Positions 16,346 to 24,765 of a stretch of 44,383 nucleotides of DNA are shown one piece after another. The position numbers and the translations under genes were made by a program. Origin of the DNA: Nitrospira sp. (GTDB lineage: Bacteria; Nitrospirota; Nitrospiria; Nitrospirales; Nitrospiraceae); the NCBI GenBank assembly GCA_013140455.1, contig JABFSU010000030.1, forward strand, positions 1 through 44,383, read 5' to 3'. The number at the start of each line of letters is the position of its first letter. Within the stretch, counting starts at the first letter, position 1. The notes beneath the pieces are model-generated. The model saw only the letters and a program-made list of their open reading frames with translations, ran no database searches and was not told the origin of the DNA.

Positions 16346-16661
16346 GCGTGTCGTTTCGATCGGCCCGGATCATCCGGCTCTGCCCGGCCATTTTCCTGGC
16401 CATCCGGTCGTACCCGGCGTGGTGATCTTGGACGAAGTCATCGAGACGCTACGGCTACAAGCCGGGCAAGCGCTGGTCGTCACCGGTCTGCCTTCGGTGA
16501 AGCTCTCCTCTCCGCTCTTGCCGGGCCAGCCACTGACAATTGAGATCGAACAGGACGAGGCTGACACGGCGGTCTTCACCTGTCGAGTTGATCAACGGGT
16601 TGTGGCCGCCGGCTCGATTCGCATTCAACTCCCGGCCGCCGGTCAGGCGAGAATGCCATGA
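16335..16661 (+). CDS. Hot-dog fold 3-hydroxyacyl-ACP dehydratase (ApeI/FabZ-like)
   Basis: A 108-residue hot-dog-fold protein. The motif GHFPGHPVVPGVVILDE (residues 18-33) is the FabZ/FabA active-site helix, with H19 as catalytic base and E33 at the acidic position. It should dehydrate 3-hydroxyacyl-ACP intermediates to trans-2-enoyl-ACP. It is short compared with FabZ (about 150), matching the ApeI class, sometimes described as thioesterase/dehydratase. A second dehydratase is encoded at 22453-22893, as in characterised aryl-polyene clusters. It overlaps the ligase by 11 bases and the acyltransferase by ATGA. Confidence 0.85.
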   Translation: MKHERVVSIGPDHPALPGHFPGHPVVPGVVILDEVIETLRLQAGQALVVTGLPSVKLSSPLLPGQPLTIEIEQDEADTAVFTCRVDQRVVAAGSIRIQLPAAGQARMP

Positions 16662-17554
16662 CTGTCGCCTGGAAACAGCAAGCGGAGCGCGGCAGTCTGC
16701 GGGCAATCCGTCTCATGGCCTGGGTGGCGCAGGCGTTGGGAAGACCGCTTGCCCGCGCGCTGCTCTATCCGATTTGTCTGTACTACCTCTGTGGCTCGCA
16801 GCAGGCGAACCGGGCCCTTCGCCGGTATTACGAACGTCTCCAGGGCCATGCACCGGGGTGGCCGGTACTCTTCCGCCACTATCATTCGTTTGCCTCCACC
16901 ATTCTCGACCGGGTGTATTGTCTGCGGGGCCGGTTTGATCTGTTCGATATCCGTATTCATGGGCTTGAAGTGCTCGACGGGGCCTTGGCACGGGGAGGCG
17001 GCTGTCTCCTGCTCGGCTCGCATCTCGGCAGTTTCGAAGTTGTGAGAGCGGTCGGGCTGTCGCGTGAACGGATTGCCGTCAAGGTGCTGATGGACGAGCA
17101 GAATGCCCCATTGATCCGAGCCTTGATACAGGAATTGAACCCTGCCGTTGCCGGGACGGTGATTCAAGTCGGCGGGGTGGACACGATGCTGCAGGTGCAG
17201 GAATGCCTGGCTCACGGCGGAGTCGTCGGTATCATGGGTGATCGGCTGACGGCGGAAGATCAATCGCTGCGGTGTGAGTTTCTCGGCGAGGGCGCGGCGT
17301 TCCCGACCGGATCGGTGCGGCTGGCGCACGCCGTGCGCGCGCCGGTGGTCCTCTTTTTCGGGCTCTACCGGGGCGGCAACCGGTATGACATTCATTTGGA
17401 ACTGCTGAGCGAGTCCGTTCAGTTGTCTGCTGACCATCGGCAGGACGATGTGCGACGATGGACGCAACGCTATGCGGATCGACTGGCCCATTACAGTCGC
17501 GAAGCGCCGGACAATTGGTTCAACTTTTATGATTTTTGGCAGGCCTCTTCGTAA
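16658..17554 (+). CDS. LpxL/HtrB-like lysophospholipid acyltransferase
   Basis: A 298-residue member of the lipid A lauroyltransferase-like acyltransferases. The HX4E motif is H122-L-G-S-F-E127 in LLGSHLGSFEVV; GIMGDR and FPTGSVRLAHAVRAPVVL are further family blocks, and a hydrophobic N-terminus (residues about 17-46) anchors it to the inner membrane. In aryl-polyene clusters enzymes of this class attach the polyene acyl chain to a lipid or sugar-lipid acceptor. It starts in ATGA overlap with the preceding dehydratase gene and its 3' end overlaps the LolA-like gene by 26 bases. Confidence 0.88.
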   Translation: MTVAWKQQAERGSLRAIRLMAWVAQALGRPLARALLYPICLYYLCGSQQANRALRRYYERLQGHAPGWPVLFRHYHSFASTILDRVYCLRGRFDLFDIRIHGLEVLDGALARGGGCLLLGSHLGSFEVVRAVGLSRERIAVKVLMDEQNAPLIRALIQELNPAVAGTVIQVGGVDTMLQVQECLAHGGVVGIMGDRLTAEDQSLRCEFLGEGAAFPTGSVRLAHAVRAPVVLFFGLYRGGNRYDIHLELLSESVQLSADHRQDDVRRWTQRYADRLAHYSREAPDNWFNFYDFWQASS

Positions 17555-18143
17555 GTCCATCATCGGGATCTCTTTCCTGCTCTTACTCGGCAGCGTCGCC
17601 CTGGCAGCGGTCGAGGCTCCTCCTGCGCCATGGACGGTCGACGCGCTGGTGGCGCTGCTCAAGGAGCAGCGCGAGCCCTCCATGGCGTTTGAAGAAGCCA
17701 CCTACTCCTCCTTATTGACCGAACCCTTGAAAGTGCGGGGTCTGTTGCGATTCACTCCACCGGCGACAATGGAGAAAGCCATTACCGAGCCGTTTCGCGA
17801 GCGGTACGTGATCGAAGGAGACCGGGTGTTGTTTGAAAGCGAGCGGAAAGGGATCAAGCAGACGATCTCGCTCGAAGACTATCCCCCGCTCCGCAGTTTT
17901 GTCGACGCCTTCCGCGCGAGTTTTACGGGCGACGCCGTTCAGTTACAGAAAGTGTATGCCGTCACGCTGGAGGGCACCCGCCGTCAATGGACGTTCTTGC
18001 TGCGTCCTCGTGAGGCGGCTGGACAGTCGATGGTTGATTACATCCTCTTCGCCGGATCGGAGGGTCGCGTGGCGACCATTGCCATTCGTTTGCCGGACGG
18101 AGACCGATCGGTCATGACCGTGCTGCGGGAACCCACACGATGA
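17529..18143 (+). CDS. LolA-like periplasmic carrier (ApeL-like)
   Basis: A 204-residue exported protein with a signal peptide (residues 1-28, ending VALAAVEA). The mature part has the outer-membrane lipoprotein carrier LolA pattern: an N-terminal DALVALLKEQREPSMAFEE, then alternating strands including VRGLLRFTPPATMEKAITEP, and ends GRVATIAIRLPDGDRS. Aryl-polyene clusters regularly encode such a LolA homologue next to the MMPL exporter, probably to pass the lipid-linked polyene across the periplasm. ATG 17529 is chosen because it yields a proper signal peptide; the 26-base overlap with the acyltransferase is normal in this operon. Stop overlaps the exporter start (ATGA). Confidence 0.82.
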   Translation: MIFGRPLRKSIIGISFLLLLGSVALAAVEAPPAPWTVDALVALLKEQREPSMAFEEATYSSLLTEPLKVRGLLRFTPPATMEKAITEPFRERYVIEGDRVLFESERKGIKQTISLEDYPPLRSFVDAFRASFTGDAVQLQKVYAVTLEGTRRQWTFLLRPREAAGQSMVDYILFAGSEGRVATIAIRLPDGDRSVMTVLREPTR

Positions 18144-20461
18144 GCCGGCGGTTCGGTGTGATGGGGCTCTGGGCTCTGGCGATGGTCTGCGGATTGTGGC
18201 TGGTGGCAGTGCAGGTGTCCGTGCATAGCGAGCTGGCCGACCTGTTGCCGGAAGGCACGACGGCGACTCAACGGTTGCTCCTCACGCAAGTGCGCACCGG
18301 CGTGGCAGGCCGGCTGATGCTCTTGGCCATCGAAGGTGGAGATCCGGATGAACTGGCTCAGGCCAGTCGAGAGTTCGGCACGCGACTTCGTGCGACCGGG
18401 CATTTCACCGTTATCGGGAACGGCGTTCAGGCTCTGTCGAAACAGGATCAGGAGCTGCTGTTCCGGTCCCGCTATCTGTTGAGCCGGCAGATGGCTCCTG
18501 AGGCATTCTCTGTCGAATCATTGCGTCATGCGTTGGAACAACGGCTTGACGACCTCCGTTCCCCCTTGGCGTCCATGATCAAAGAGACGATCCCGGGAGA
18601 TCCGACGGGGGCTTTTCTGGGAATCCTCAAAGACTGGGCCGGGCAGGAGGGGCCGGCGAAACATCGCGGGGTCTGGATGTCGAAGGACCATTCGAAGGCC
18701 TTGCTGATCGCGGAAACGAGAGCGACAGGGTTCGACGCTGATGCGCAGACGACGATTCAGCGGGACATCCGCGAGACGTTCGAAGACCTGCCTGACCGGC
18801 CGGACTCGCTCCGGTTGCTCATGAGCGGTCCCGGTGTATTCGCCGTGGAGATCAAGCAGACCATCGAAGCAGAGATCTGGTGGCTCTCAACCGCCGCGTC
18901 CACACTCGTCGTCCTCTTGCTCTATGCGAGCTATCGGTCGGTGACACTCGTGTTGTTGAGTGTGATCCCCCTCTCTACCGGCATCGTGGCTGGCATATTG
19001 GCCGTCAATAGCTGGTTCGGCTTTATTCACGGGATCACGCTCGGCTTCGGCATCACCTTGCTGGGTGTCGTCGACGATTATCCGATTCACCTGTTCAGCC
19101 ATGTGCATGTGCGAGGCTCTGCGCCGGCTGTAATCCGGGCTATCTGGCCCACGATGCGCCTGGGTGTGCTCACCACTGTGATCGGGTTTTCCTCTCTGCT
19201 CCTGTCCGGATTCCCTGCGCTGGCGCAGTTGGGCCTCTTTGCAGTGGTCGGGCTCATTGCGGCGGCTCTGGTCACCCGGTATGTGTTGCCGGTCTGCGTC
19301 CCGCCGGCGTTTGTTCCTCGGGAGGTGCCACAAGCAATCGTTCCGTCGCTGCGGCGGCTCACCCGGGCCAAGTGGCTGGTGCCGGGGGCGGTCGTTCTTG
19401 CGACATTCACACTATTGTGGTCTGATACGCCCCTGTGGCAGACGGATCTCGGGAGTCTGAGTCCGGTGTCGGAAGCCAGAAAACACCTTGATCAGCAGCT
19501 CCGTCAGGACCTGGGCGCACCGGATGTCCGCGATCTGCTCGTCATCGAAGGGCCGACGGCTGAAGATGTGCTCCAACGGGGTGAAACCGTGATGCCGCGA
19601 CTGGAACAACTGCGAGCCGGCGACCTGGTGGCAGGCTACGACCTGATTTCCTCGTATCTGCCGAGCCACCGCAGTCAGCAGGCCAGGCAGCAGGCTCTTC
19701 CTGAGCGGAGCGTGCTGGAACACAATCTCCGGATTGCGCTGTCGGGGCTGCCGTTCGCCCCCGGTCTCTTTACTCCGTTTCTTGACTCGATCGACGTGGC
19801 GCGCACGCAAGCGATGATCGACCGCGACACGTTCAAAAGTACGGCCGTGGGGATGAAGCTGGCGTCATTGTTGATTGAGCAACAGGGACAATGGTCTGCC
19901 GTTGTGCCGCTGCGGGGCGTGGCGGACCGGCGTCGTCTCGGCGACACCGTCGCGGAATGGCATGCCCCCGGTGTGGCCTACGTGGATCTCAAGGAGGAAT
20001 CCAACCGGTTGATGACGGCCTATCGCGACCGGACCCTTGCGATCGTGGCCTGGGGGTTGCTGGTGATTGCCGTCGTGCTGGCGGTCGGGCTGAAGTCGAT
20101 CAGCGTGCTCCGGCCGGTCCTCTTACCCATGTTGAGCGCGCTGGTTGTGGTCGCCGCCGTTGTGAACGCGGCGGGCGAATCGCTTTCGCTCTTTCACGTC
20201 GCCACCTTTCTGCTGGTCATCGGGCTCGGTCTCGACTACGCGCTGTTTTTCAACCGGCCGGAGGGCACGGGTGAAGAACGCGCCCGCACGCTGTATGGCT
20301 TGCTGGTCTGTAGCGCCACGACCATTCTCGTCTTCGGGGTGCTGGCCTGCTCGACGATTCCGGTCTTGCATGCCATCGGGATGACTGCCGCGATCGGATC
20401 GTTCTGCTGTCTGCTGTTTGCCGGTATGATGGCGGATGAGGAGGCCCATGCCGACGCCTAA
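18140..20461 (+). CDS. MMPL/RND-family polyene exporter (ApeM-like)
   Basis: A 773-residue RND/MMPL-type transporter. It has an N-terminal helix (8-26), a periplasmic loop domain to about residue 245, a block of five helices (about 249-425), a second periplasmic loop (about 430-630) and a last block of helices to about 765. TM4 carries VVDDYPIHLFSH, and the repeat position in the second half carries GLGLDYALFFN; these acidic residues are the usual proton-relay sites. Size and place are those of aryl-polyene exporters, and the partner LolA-like protein is encoded just upstream with ATGA overlap. It should move the finished lipid from the inner membrane. Confidence 0.9.
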   Translation: MSRRFGVMGLWALAMVCGLWLVAVQVSVHSELADLLPEGTTATQRLLLTQVRTGVAGRLMLLAIEGGDPDELAQASREFGTRLRATGHFTVIGNGVQALSKQDQELLFRSRYLLSRQMAPEAFSVESLRHALEQRLDDLRSPLASMIKETIPGDPTGAFLGILKDWAGQEGPAKHRGVWMSKDHSKALLIAETRATGFDADAQTTIQRDIRETFEDLPDRPDSLRLLMSGPGVFAVEIKQTIEAEIWWLSTAASTLVVLLLYASYRSVTLVLLSVIPLSTGIVAGILAVNSWFGFIHGITLGFGITLLGVVDDYPIHLFSHVHVRGSAPAVIRAIWPTMRLGVLTTVIGFSSLLLSGFPALAQLGLFAVVGLIAAALVTRYVLPVCVPPAFVPREVPQAIVPSLRRLTRAKWLVPGAVVLATFTLLWSDTPLWQTDLGSLSPVSEARKHLDQQLRQDLGAPDVRDLLVIEGPTAEDVLQRGETVMPRLEQLRAGDLVAGYDLISSYLPSHRSQQARQQALPERSVLEHNLRIALSGLPFAPGLFTPFLDSIDVARTQAMIDRDTFKSTAVGMKLASLLIEQQGQWSAVVPLRGVADRRRLGDTVAEWHAPGVAYVDLKEESNRLMTAYRDRTLAIVAWGLLVIAVVLAVGLKSISVLRPVLLPMLSALVVVAAVVNAAGESLSLFHVATFLLVIGLGLDYALFFNRPEGTGEERARTLYGLLVCSATTILVFGVLACSTIPVLHAIGMTAAIGSFCCLLFAGMMADEEAHADA

Positions 20462-21665
20462 CCGACCGATGATTCCTTTGACCTTGTCGGCCTACACGCT
20501 GGTCACGGCGAATGGTCGTGGCGTCGGCGCCGTCTCCCAGGCCTTGCGCGAGCGGCGTTCAGGGCTGAAGCCGTGCGATTTCGAAGACGCGTTGCTCAAA
20601 ACCTACATCGGACGTGTCACGGGGCTGGAAGATTTTTCTCTCGGCGCGGATTTAGAGCAATTCGAGTGCCGGAACAATCGACTGGCCTGGCTGGGCCTGC
20701 AACAGGACGGGTTCATGGTCGCGGTGGCGGAAGCCATCCAGCGCTACGGAGCCGACCGGATTGCGGTCGTCATGGGTACCAGTACCTCGGGCATTCTGGA
20801 GACGGAGCATGCCTACCGGAATCGCGATCCCCTGACCGGTTCGTTGCCGCCCTGGTACACCTCACGCTATCGCTATACGCACAACATGTTTTCGTTAGGC
20901 CATTTCGTGCGGGCCTGCGTGGGCCTGCAGGGGCCTGCCATGGTCATCTCGACGGCTTGCTCATCGAGCGCCAAAGTGTTTGCGACGGCCGCGCGGTTTC
21001 TACAGGCGGGTCTCTGCGATGCGGCCATCGTCGGGGGAGTCGATAGCCTGTGCCATACCACCCTGCACGGATTTTCCGCCCTGCAGCTGCTCTCGACCAG
21101 CCCCTGCCGGCCCTGCGATGAAGATCGCGACGGGCTTTCGCTGGGCGAAGCGGCAGGCTATGCGTTACTGGAGTCGAGCGAGCGGGTAAGGCGGAAAGGG
21201 GCCGTCGCATTGCTAGGGTATGGCGAAAGCACCGACGGGTACCACATGTCGCATCCTCATCCTGAAGGCGCCGGTGCGATTCGCGCCATTCGCCAGTCGC
21301 TGGATCGGGCCGGGTTGCAGCCGTCCGACATCGACTACATCAACCTGCACGGCACCGCGACCCGGGCCAACGATTCGGTCGAGGACAAAGCGGTGTATTC
21401 AATCTTCGGTGACGGGCCGGCCTGCAGTTCGACGAAAGGTTGGACCGGGCACGCGTTGGGAGCGGCGGGGATCACGGAAGCCTTAATCGCGACGCTGTGT
21501 TTGAAGCAGGGATTTATCCCCGGCACGCTCAATTGCGAACGGGTCGATCCGACGTTGCACAGCCGCATTCTCCGCGAGAACGAGGACCGGCCGATCAGGC
21601 GCGTGGTGAGCAATATTTTCGGATTCGGCGGCAATAACTGTAGTCTTGTGTTGGGAGTGTTGTGA
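20448..21665 (+). CDS. Beta-ketoacyl-ACP synthase (ketosynthase)
   Basis: A 405-residue KAS I/II-type condensing enzyme with the complete Cys-His-His triad: C171 in STACSSS, H301 in NLHGTATRAND and H335 in GWTGHALGAAG. The C-terminal FGFGGNNCSL loop is intact. It extends the ACP-bound chain with malonyl-ACP. Together with the chain-length-factor-like protein encoded directly downstream it should form the polyene ketosynthase heterodimer. I start it at ATG 20448 after GAGGAGG (20438-20444; short spacing); ATG 20469 gives a protein 7 residues shorter and is possible. It overlaps the exporter gene by 14 bases. Confidence 0.92.
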   Translation: MPTPNRPMIPLTLSAYTLVTANGRGVGAVSQALRERRSGLKPCDFEDALLKTYIGRVTGLEDFSLGADLEQFECRNNRLAWLGLQQDGFMVAVAEAIQRYGADRIAVVMGTSTSGILETEHAYRNRDPLTGSLPPWYTSRYRYTHNMFSLGHFVRACVGLQGPAMVISTACSSSAKVFATAARFLQAGLCDAAIVGGVDSLCHTTLHGFSALQLLSTSPCRPCDEDRDGLSLGEAAGYALLESSERVRRKGAVALLGYGESTDGYHMSHPHPEGAGAIRAIRQSLDRAGLQPSDIDYINLHGTATRANDSVEDKAVYSIFGDGPACSSTKGWTGHALGAAGITEALIATLCLKQGFIPGTLNCERVDPTLHSRILRENEDRPIRRVVSNIFGFGGNNCSLVLGVL

Positions 21666-22465
21666 TGCAAATCGGGATTCTCGGAGTCGGACTGCTTGCG
21701 GCCGGCCTCGAAGGCTGGCCGACCGGACGTGCAGTGTTGGCCGGTACCAGGCCGTTCGATCCCTGTACGGTGCCGGATCCGGATGCATCGCTCCTCCCTG
21801 CGAATGAGCGGCGGCGGAGCAGTGATTGTGTCCGGTGGGCCGTGCAGGTGGCGCAGGAAGCCATGGCGCAATCCGGGCTCGATCCTCGTGAGGTCGCGAC
21901 CGTTTTTGCGTCCTCCGGCGGCGAGATGGAGGTGCTTGATAAGCTGTGCCGGGCGTTGGCGACCACCGAGCGGGTCGTCTCGCCGACGCTGTTTCATCAG
22001 TCCGTGCACAATACCGCGGCGGGCTATTGGGGCATTGCGACGAGTTGCCAGCAGTCCTCGACGGCGCTGTCCTGTTATGACGATTCCTGCGCGGCCGGGC
22101 TGTTGGAGGCCGTCACCTATGCCTGTGTCGAGGAGCGTCCGGTGCTCTTTGTCGCATATGATCTGCCGGCGCCGGCGCCGCTCAACGGCGCCCGGCCGAT
22201 CGCCTCAGCCTTTGCTACGGCCCTGGTGATCACGCCTTCAATGATTCAGGTACTCGCGACGGCCGATGTGACATTGACGGCCGCCGCCGGTCGTGACGTG
22301 AGCCACGCGTTCAGTCAGGAGTTCGAACGGCTCAGGCTCGATAATCCGGCTGCCCGGTTGTTGCCGGTGCTGCAGGCGCTCGCCATGGAGCGCCGCGCCA
22401 CGATCCATCTGAACTTGTTGGACGATCAACGGCTGATCGTAGAGGTTGAGTCCTGCCGCAACTGA
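21665..22465 (+). CDS. Ketosynthase N-terminal-domain protein, chain-length-factor-like (ApeC-like)
   Basis: A 266-residue protein matching only the N-terminal half of ketosynthases (Ketoacyl-synt_2 type). SVHNTAAGYWGIAT and the following S-T-A-L-S-C-Y-D-D-S-C-A-A-G-L-L-E-A block are the recognisable parts. The C-terminal half with the two catalytic histidines is absent, so it is unlikely to condense alone. In characterised aryl-polyene systems the analogous ApeC pairs with the active ketosynthase and sets chain length. The start is read as ATG 21665 in a TGATG overlap with the ketosynthase stop (GTG 21662 is the alternative). It overlaps the following dehydratase by 13 bases. Confidence 0.85.
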   Translation: MQIGILGVGLLAAGLEGWPTGRAVLAGTRPFDPCTVPDPDASLLPANERRRSSDCVRWAVQVAQEAMAQSGLDPREVATVFASSGGEMEVLDKLCRALATTERVVSPTLFHQSVHNTAAGYWGIATSCQQSSTALSCYDDSCAAGLLEAVTYACVEERPVLFVAYDLPAPAPLNGARPIASAFATALVITPSMIQVLATADVTLTAAAGRDVSHAFSQEFERLRLDNPAARLLPVLQALAMERRATIHLNLLDDQRLIVEVESCRN

Positions 22466-22893
22466 CGAAAGACGAGATCGGCCGGCTGCTTCCGCATGGC
22501 GGGTCCATGCGCCTGCTCGATACGGTGGAGGCCTGGGACGAGACGACGATCCGCTGCCGGACGGCCACGCACCGGAACCCGGCCCATCCCCTCCGCTACC
22601 ATGATCGCCTCTCGGTGTCGGTCGGACTGGAGTATGCCGCGCAAGCGATGGGCGTCCATGTGGGGCTGTGCGATCATGGGTGTCAGACGGCAGGGCGAAT
22701 CGGCTATGTCGGAAGCGTCCGGGACGTTTCCTTCAGCGCCGATCGGCTTGATGACACGGCGTTCGATCTCATTATAGAAGCAACACGCCTGGCCGAAGGG
22801 GATCAGAGCTATATGTATCAGTTTACGGTCGCGCTTGGAGATCGAACAGTTATCAAGGGACGTGCCTCAATCTTTATCAGGGCGGGGTCGTGA
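22453..22893 (+). CDS. Hot-dog dehydratase (ApeP-like) with apparent CTG start
   Basis: A 146-residue hot-dog protein of the class annotated as aryl-polyene 3-hydroxyacyl-ACP dehydratase. The family's opening motif LLPHGGSMRLLD lies at residues about 13-24, and VGLEYAAQAMGVH carries the expected E-x-x-A-Q helix. The first ATG (22507) would cut the conserved LPHGGS motif away, so translation must begin upstream; the only frame-compatible codons between the in-frame stop (22447-22449) and that motif are CTG 22453 and CTG 22462. AGAGG (22441-22445) is 7 bases before CTG 22453, which I choose. With the ApeI-like enzyme it should give the two dehydratase activities of the pathway. TGATG overlap with the reductase gene. 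Confidence 0.8.
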   Translation: MPQLTKDEIGRLLPHGGSMRLLDTVEAWDETTIRCRTATHRNPAHPLRYHDRLSVSVGLEYAAQAMGVHVGLCDHGCQTAGRIGYVGSVRDVSFSADRLDDTAFDLIIEATRLAEGDQSYMYQFTVALGDRTVIKGRASIFIRAGS

Positions 22894-23618
22894 TGACGAA
22901 GAAACGCGCACTGGTGACGGGAGGCAGCGGCGAGATCGGGGCTGCAATCTGTGAGCGGCTCGCTGCAGACGGCTATGCGGTCATCGTGCATGCCCATCGA
23001 CACAGCGAATCGGCGAAGCAGGTGGCAGAGAAGATCACAGCCGGAGGAGGGTTGGCGACGGTGGCGACATTCGACATTGTCGATGGGGTCGTCACGGGAC
23101 AGGCGCTGCAAGTCCTGCTTGCCGACGGGCCGATTCAGGTGGTCGTCAATAATGCAGGTATCCATGACGATGCCCCGATGGCCGGAATGACGGCAGCGCA
23201 GTGGACGAAGGTCGTTGATCTGTCGCTGAACGGATTTTTCCACGTCACCCAGCCGTTGTTGCTGCCGATGATCGGTACCCGCTGGGGAAGGATCGTCTCG
23301 ATTTCGTCGCTGGCCGGAGTGACCGGGAATCGCGGCCAGACGAATTATGCGGCGGCGAAGGCCGGCCTGCACGGAGCCAGCAAGTCCCTGGCGATCGAGC
23401 TGGCGTCCAGAGGGATCACCGTGAATGTCGTCGCGCCCGGCTTGATCGAGTCGTCGGCGACAAGGCAGTCCTTCAAGCTTGAGCAGGTCGATGCCATGGT
23501 GCCGATGAAGCGGGCGGGCACGCCGGAGGAAGTCGCGGCACTCGTCTCATTCCTGGTGTCTGAGCAGGCGGGGTACATCACGGGGCAGGTCATCGGCATC
23601 AACGGAGGCATGGCGTGA
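22893..23618 (+). CDS. 3-oxoacyl-ACP reductase (FabG/ApeQ-like)
   Basis: A 241-residue short-chain dehydrogenase/reductase. The NADPH-binding motif TGGSGEIG is at residues about 9-16, NNAG in the middle, and the catalytic S139, Y152 and K156 are in SISSLAG and NYAAAKAG. The C-terminal INGGMA is typical of FabG. It should reduce the 3-keto intermediate after each condensation. ATG 22893 overlaps the dehydratase stop (TGATG). Four bases after its stop a palindromic repeat element begins, interrupting the otherwise overlapping gene string before the glycosyltransferase. Confidence 0.93.
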   Translation: MTKKRALVTGGSGEIGAAICERLAADGYAVIVHAHRHSESAKQVAEKITAGGGLATVATFDIVDGVVTGQALQVLLADGPIQVVVNNAGIHDDAPMAGMTAAQWTKVVDLSLNGFFHVTQPLLLPMIGTRWGRIVSISSLAGVTGNRGQTNYAAAKAGLHGASKSLAIELASRGITVNVVAPGLIESSATRQSFKLEQVDAMVPMKRAGTPEEVAALVSFLVSEQAGYITGQVIGINGGMA

Positions 23619-23621
23619 AAG

Positions 23622-23747
23622 GCAGGATGTTGAAAAAGGCCTCCGGCTTCGTTCTCGCGTCGTTCAGACCCTCAACGTACCCCAGAGGGTACGCCTCGGT
23701 CCTTCACTTGCTGCGGCCTTGCCGGCGGACCTTTTTGACCATCCTGC
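23622..23747 (+). repeat. Palindromic intergenic repeat, copy 2 (MITE-like)
   Basis: A 126-bp element with terminal inverted repeats of 18 bp (23622-23639 and 23730-23747, 16 of 18 paired) and an inner palindrome GTACCCCAGAGGGTAC. Its left 59 bases are about 80% identical by eye to the element at 7813-7981; this copy lacks about 40 bases of that element's centre. It lies between the ketoreductase stop and the glycosyltransferase start, inside the predicted pigment operon. The open frame through it (reading ASGFVLASFRPSTYPRGYAS) is repeat translation, not a gene. Confidence 0.8.
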
Positions 23748-23786
23748 AACCAGACAAGTTCGGCAACTCCGTTTGTGATATGCACA

Positions 23787-24665
23787 ATGATGGCAGGACA
23801 TCTTGTGGTGACTGAACAGCATTCCGAGGTGCCCGCTGCCGCCCAATCCTATTGGGTTGTCATTCCTGCGTACAACGAAGCCCACACGGTTCGTGACGTG
23901 GCCCTGCGCGCCAGAAAACAGTGCCCGCATGTCATTGTGGTGGATGATGGATCGACGGACGGCACCGCCGAGGTGCTGGCTGGGCTTGATGTGACTGTGC
24001 TTAGAAGCGAGAAGAATCTCGGAAAAGCGGGAAGTCTGTGCCGGGGATTTGAGCAGGCTTTGGCAGGTGGCGCAGCCGGCGTGATCACGTTGGATGCCGA
24101 CGGGCAGCATGCTCCCGAGGAAATTTCATTGTTCATCAAACGGTCTCTTGACGATCCGAGCGCATTTCTCATCGGCGCGCGCCGTCGCGAGCAGCGGAAG
24201 ACGTCATTCTGGCGGTACGGTGCGAATCGAGTGGCAGACTTCTGGGTCGGTTGGGCGGCAGGTGCGCCGGTTGAAGATAGTCAGTCTGGATTTCGCCTGT
24301 ACCCGGCCGCTTTGCTTCGGGCGGTCGACGTTCCCCATGAGCGGTCACGAAGTTTTGTGTTCGAAAGCGAGATCCTGATCGAGGCGGCCAGGCGGGCCAT
24401 GGTCATCCGGAATGTCCCGATCGCTGTGACGCCTCGTTCAGGACCCTGTCCCAGCCATTTTCGCCCCGTGCTGGATATCGTCAAGATCACCCGGATGGTG
24501 GCTTGGAAGATCCTTTCAAGGGGCCTCTGTCCGCGAGAGCTGTGGCGTACGTTGCGGGGTGATAGGTTTGATTCAGCGGGAAACCCTCTTCTGAACATTC
24601 ATGATAACGCGTTGCTTGTTGATAAACAGAAGAAGGAGCGTAGAGAAAGGGTCCGGTCTCGATAA
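23787..24665 (+). CDS. GT2 family (DPM1-like) glycosyltransferase of the polyene cluster
   Basis: A GT-A fold family 2 glycosyltransferase of about 292 residues. Seen in order: VIPAYNEA, VVDDGSTDGT, the DXD motif in LDADGQHAPEE, and EDSQSGFRLYP with S-F-V-F-E-S-E-I-L-I-E as acceptor region. The EDSQSGFRLYP form is typical of glycosyltransferases in aryl-polyene clusters. No transmembrane segments are seen. It probably glycosylates the polyene or its lipid anchor in the cytoplasm. The start is uncertain: ATG 23787 and ATG 23790 are adjacent, with no good ribosome site; GTG 23775 and GTG 23808 are possible. It is separated from the upstream genes only by the repeat element. Confidence 0.85.
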   Translation: MMAGHLVVTEQHSEVPAAAQSYWVVIPAYNEAHTVRDVALRARKQCPHVIVVDDGSTDGTAEVLAGLDVTVLRSEKNLGKAGSLCRGFEQALAGGAAGVITLDADGQHAPEEISLFIKRSLDDPSAFLIGARRREQRKTSFWRYGANRVADFWVGWAAGAPVEDSQSGFRLYPAALLRAVDVPHERSRSFVFESEILIEAARRAMVIRNVPIAVTPRSGPCPSHFRPVLDIVKITRMVAWKILSRGLCPRELWRTLRGDRFDSAGNPLLNIHDNALLVDKQKKERRERVRSR

Positions 24666-24666
24666 G

Positions 24667-24701
24667 ACCGTCTCCTGCCGCAGAAAACGCCAGGAGACGG
24701 T
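24667..24701. terminator. Bidirectional hairpin between convergent operons
   Basis: A perfect 11-bp inverted repeat, ACCGTCTCCTG (24667-24677) and CAGGAGACGGT (24691-24701), with a 13-base loop. It sits just after the glycosyltransferase stop and 65 bases before the end of the convergent lipoprotein gene, the expected place for a shared terminator. The T-tract on either side is poor. Confidence 0.65.
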
Positions 24702-24765
24702 TAAGATAATCTGTTTGTGGAAGGGGTCAGCAACGTTGAGTTTTCATCTGCTAAATAGTGAGGTC

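Noticed and set aside
23615..23815. A 66-codon frame after the ketoreductase
   Set aside because: It is translation of the palindromic repeat element; a similar peptide arises from the other copy at 7813-7981.
24667..24701. Inverted repeat considered as an attachment site or mobile-element end
   Set aside because: A single copy exactly between two convergent gene ends is better explained as a terminator.
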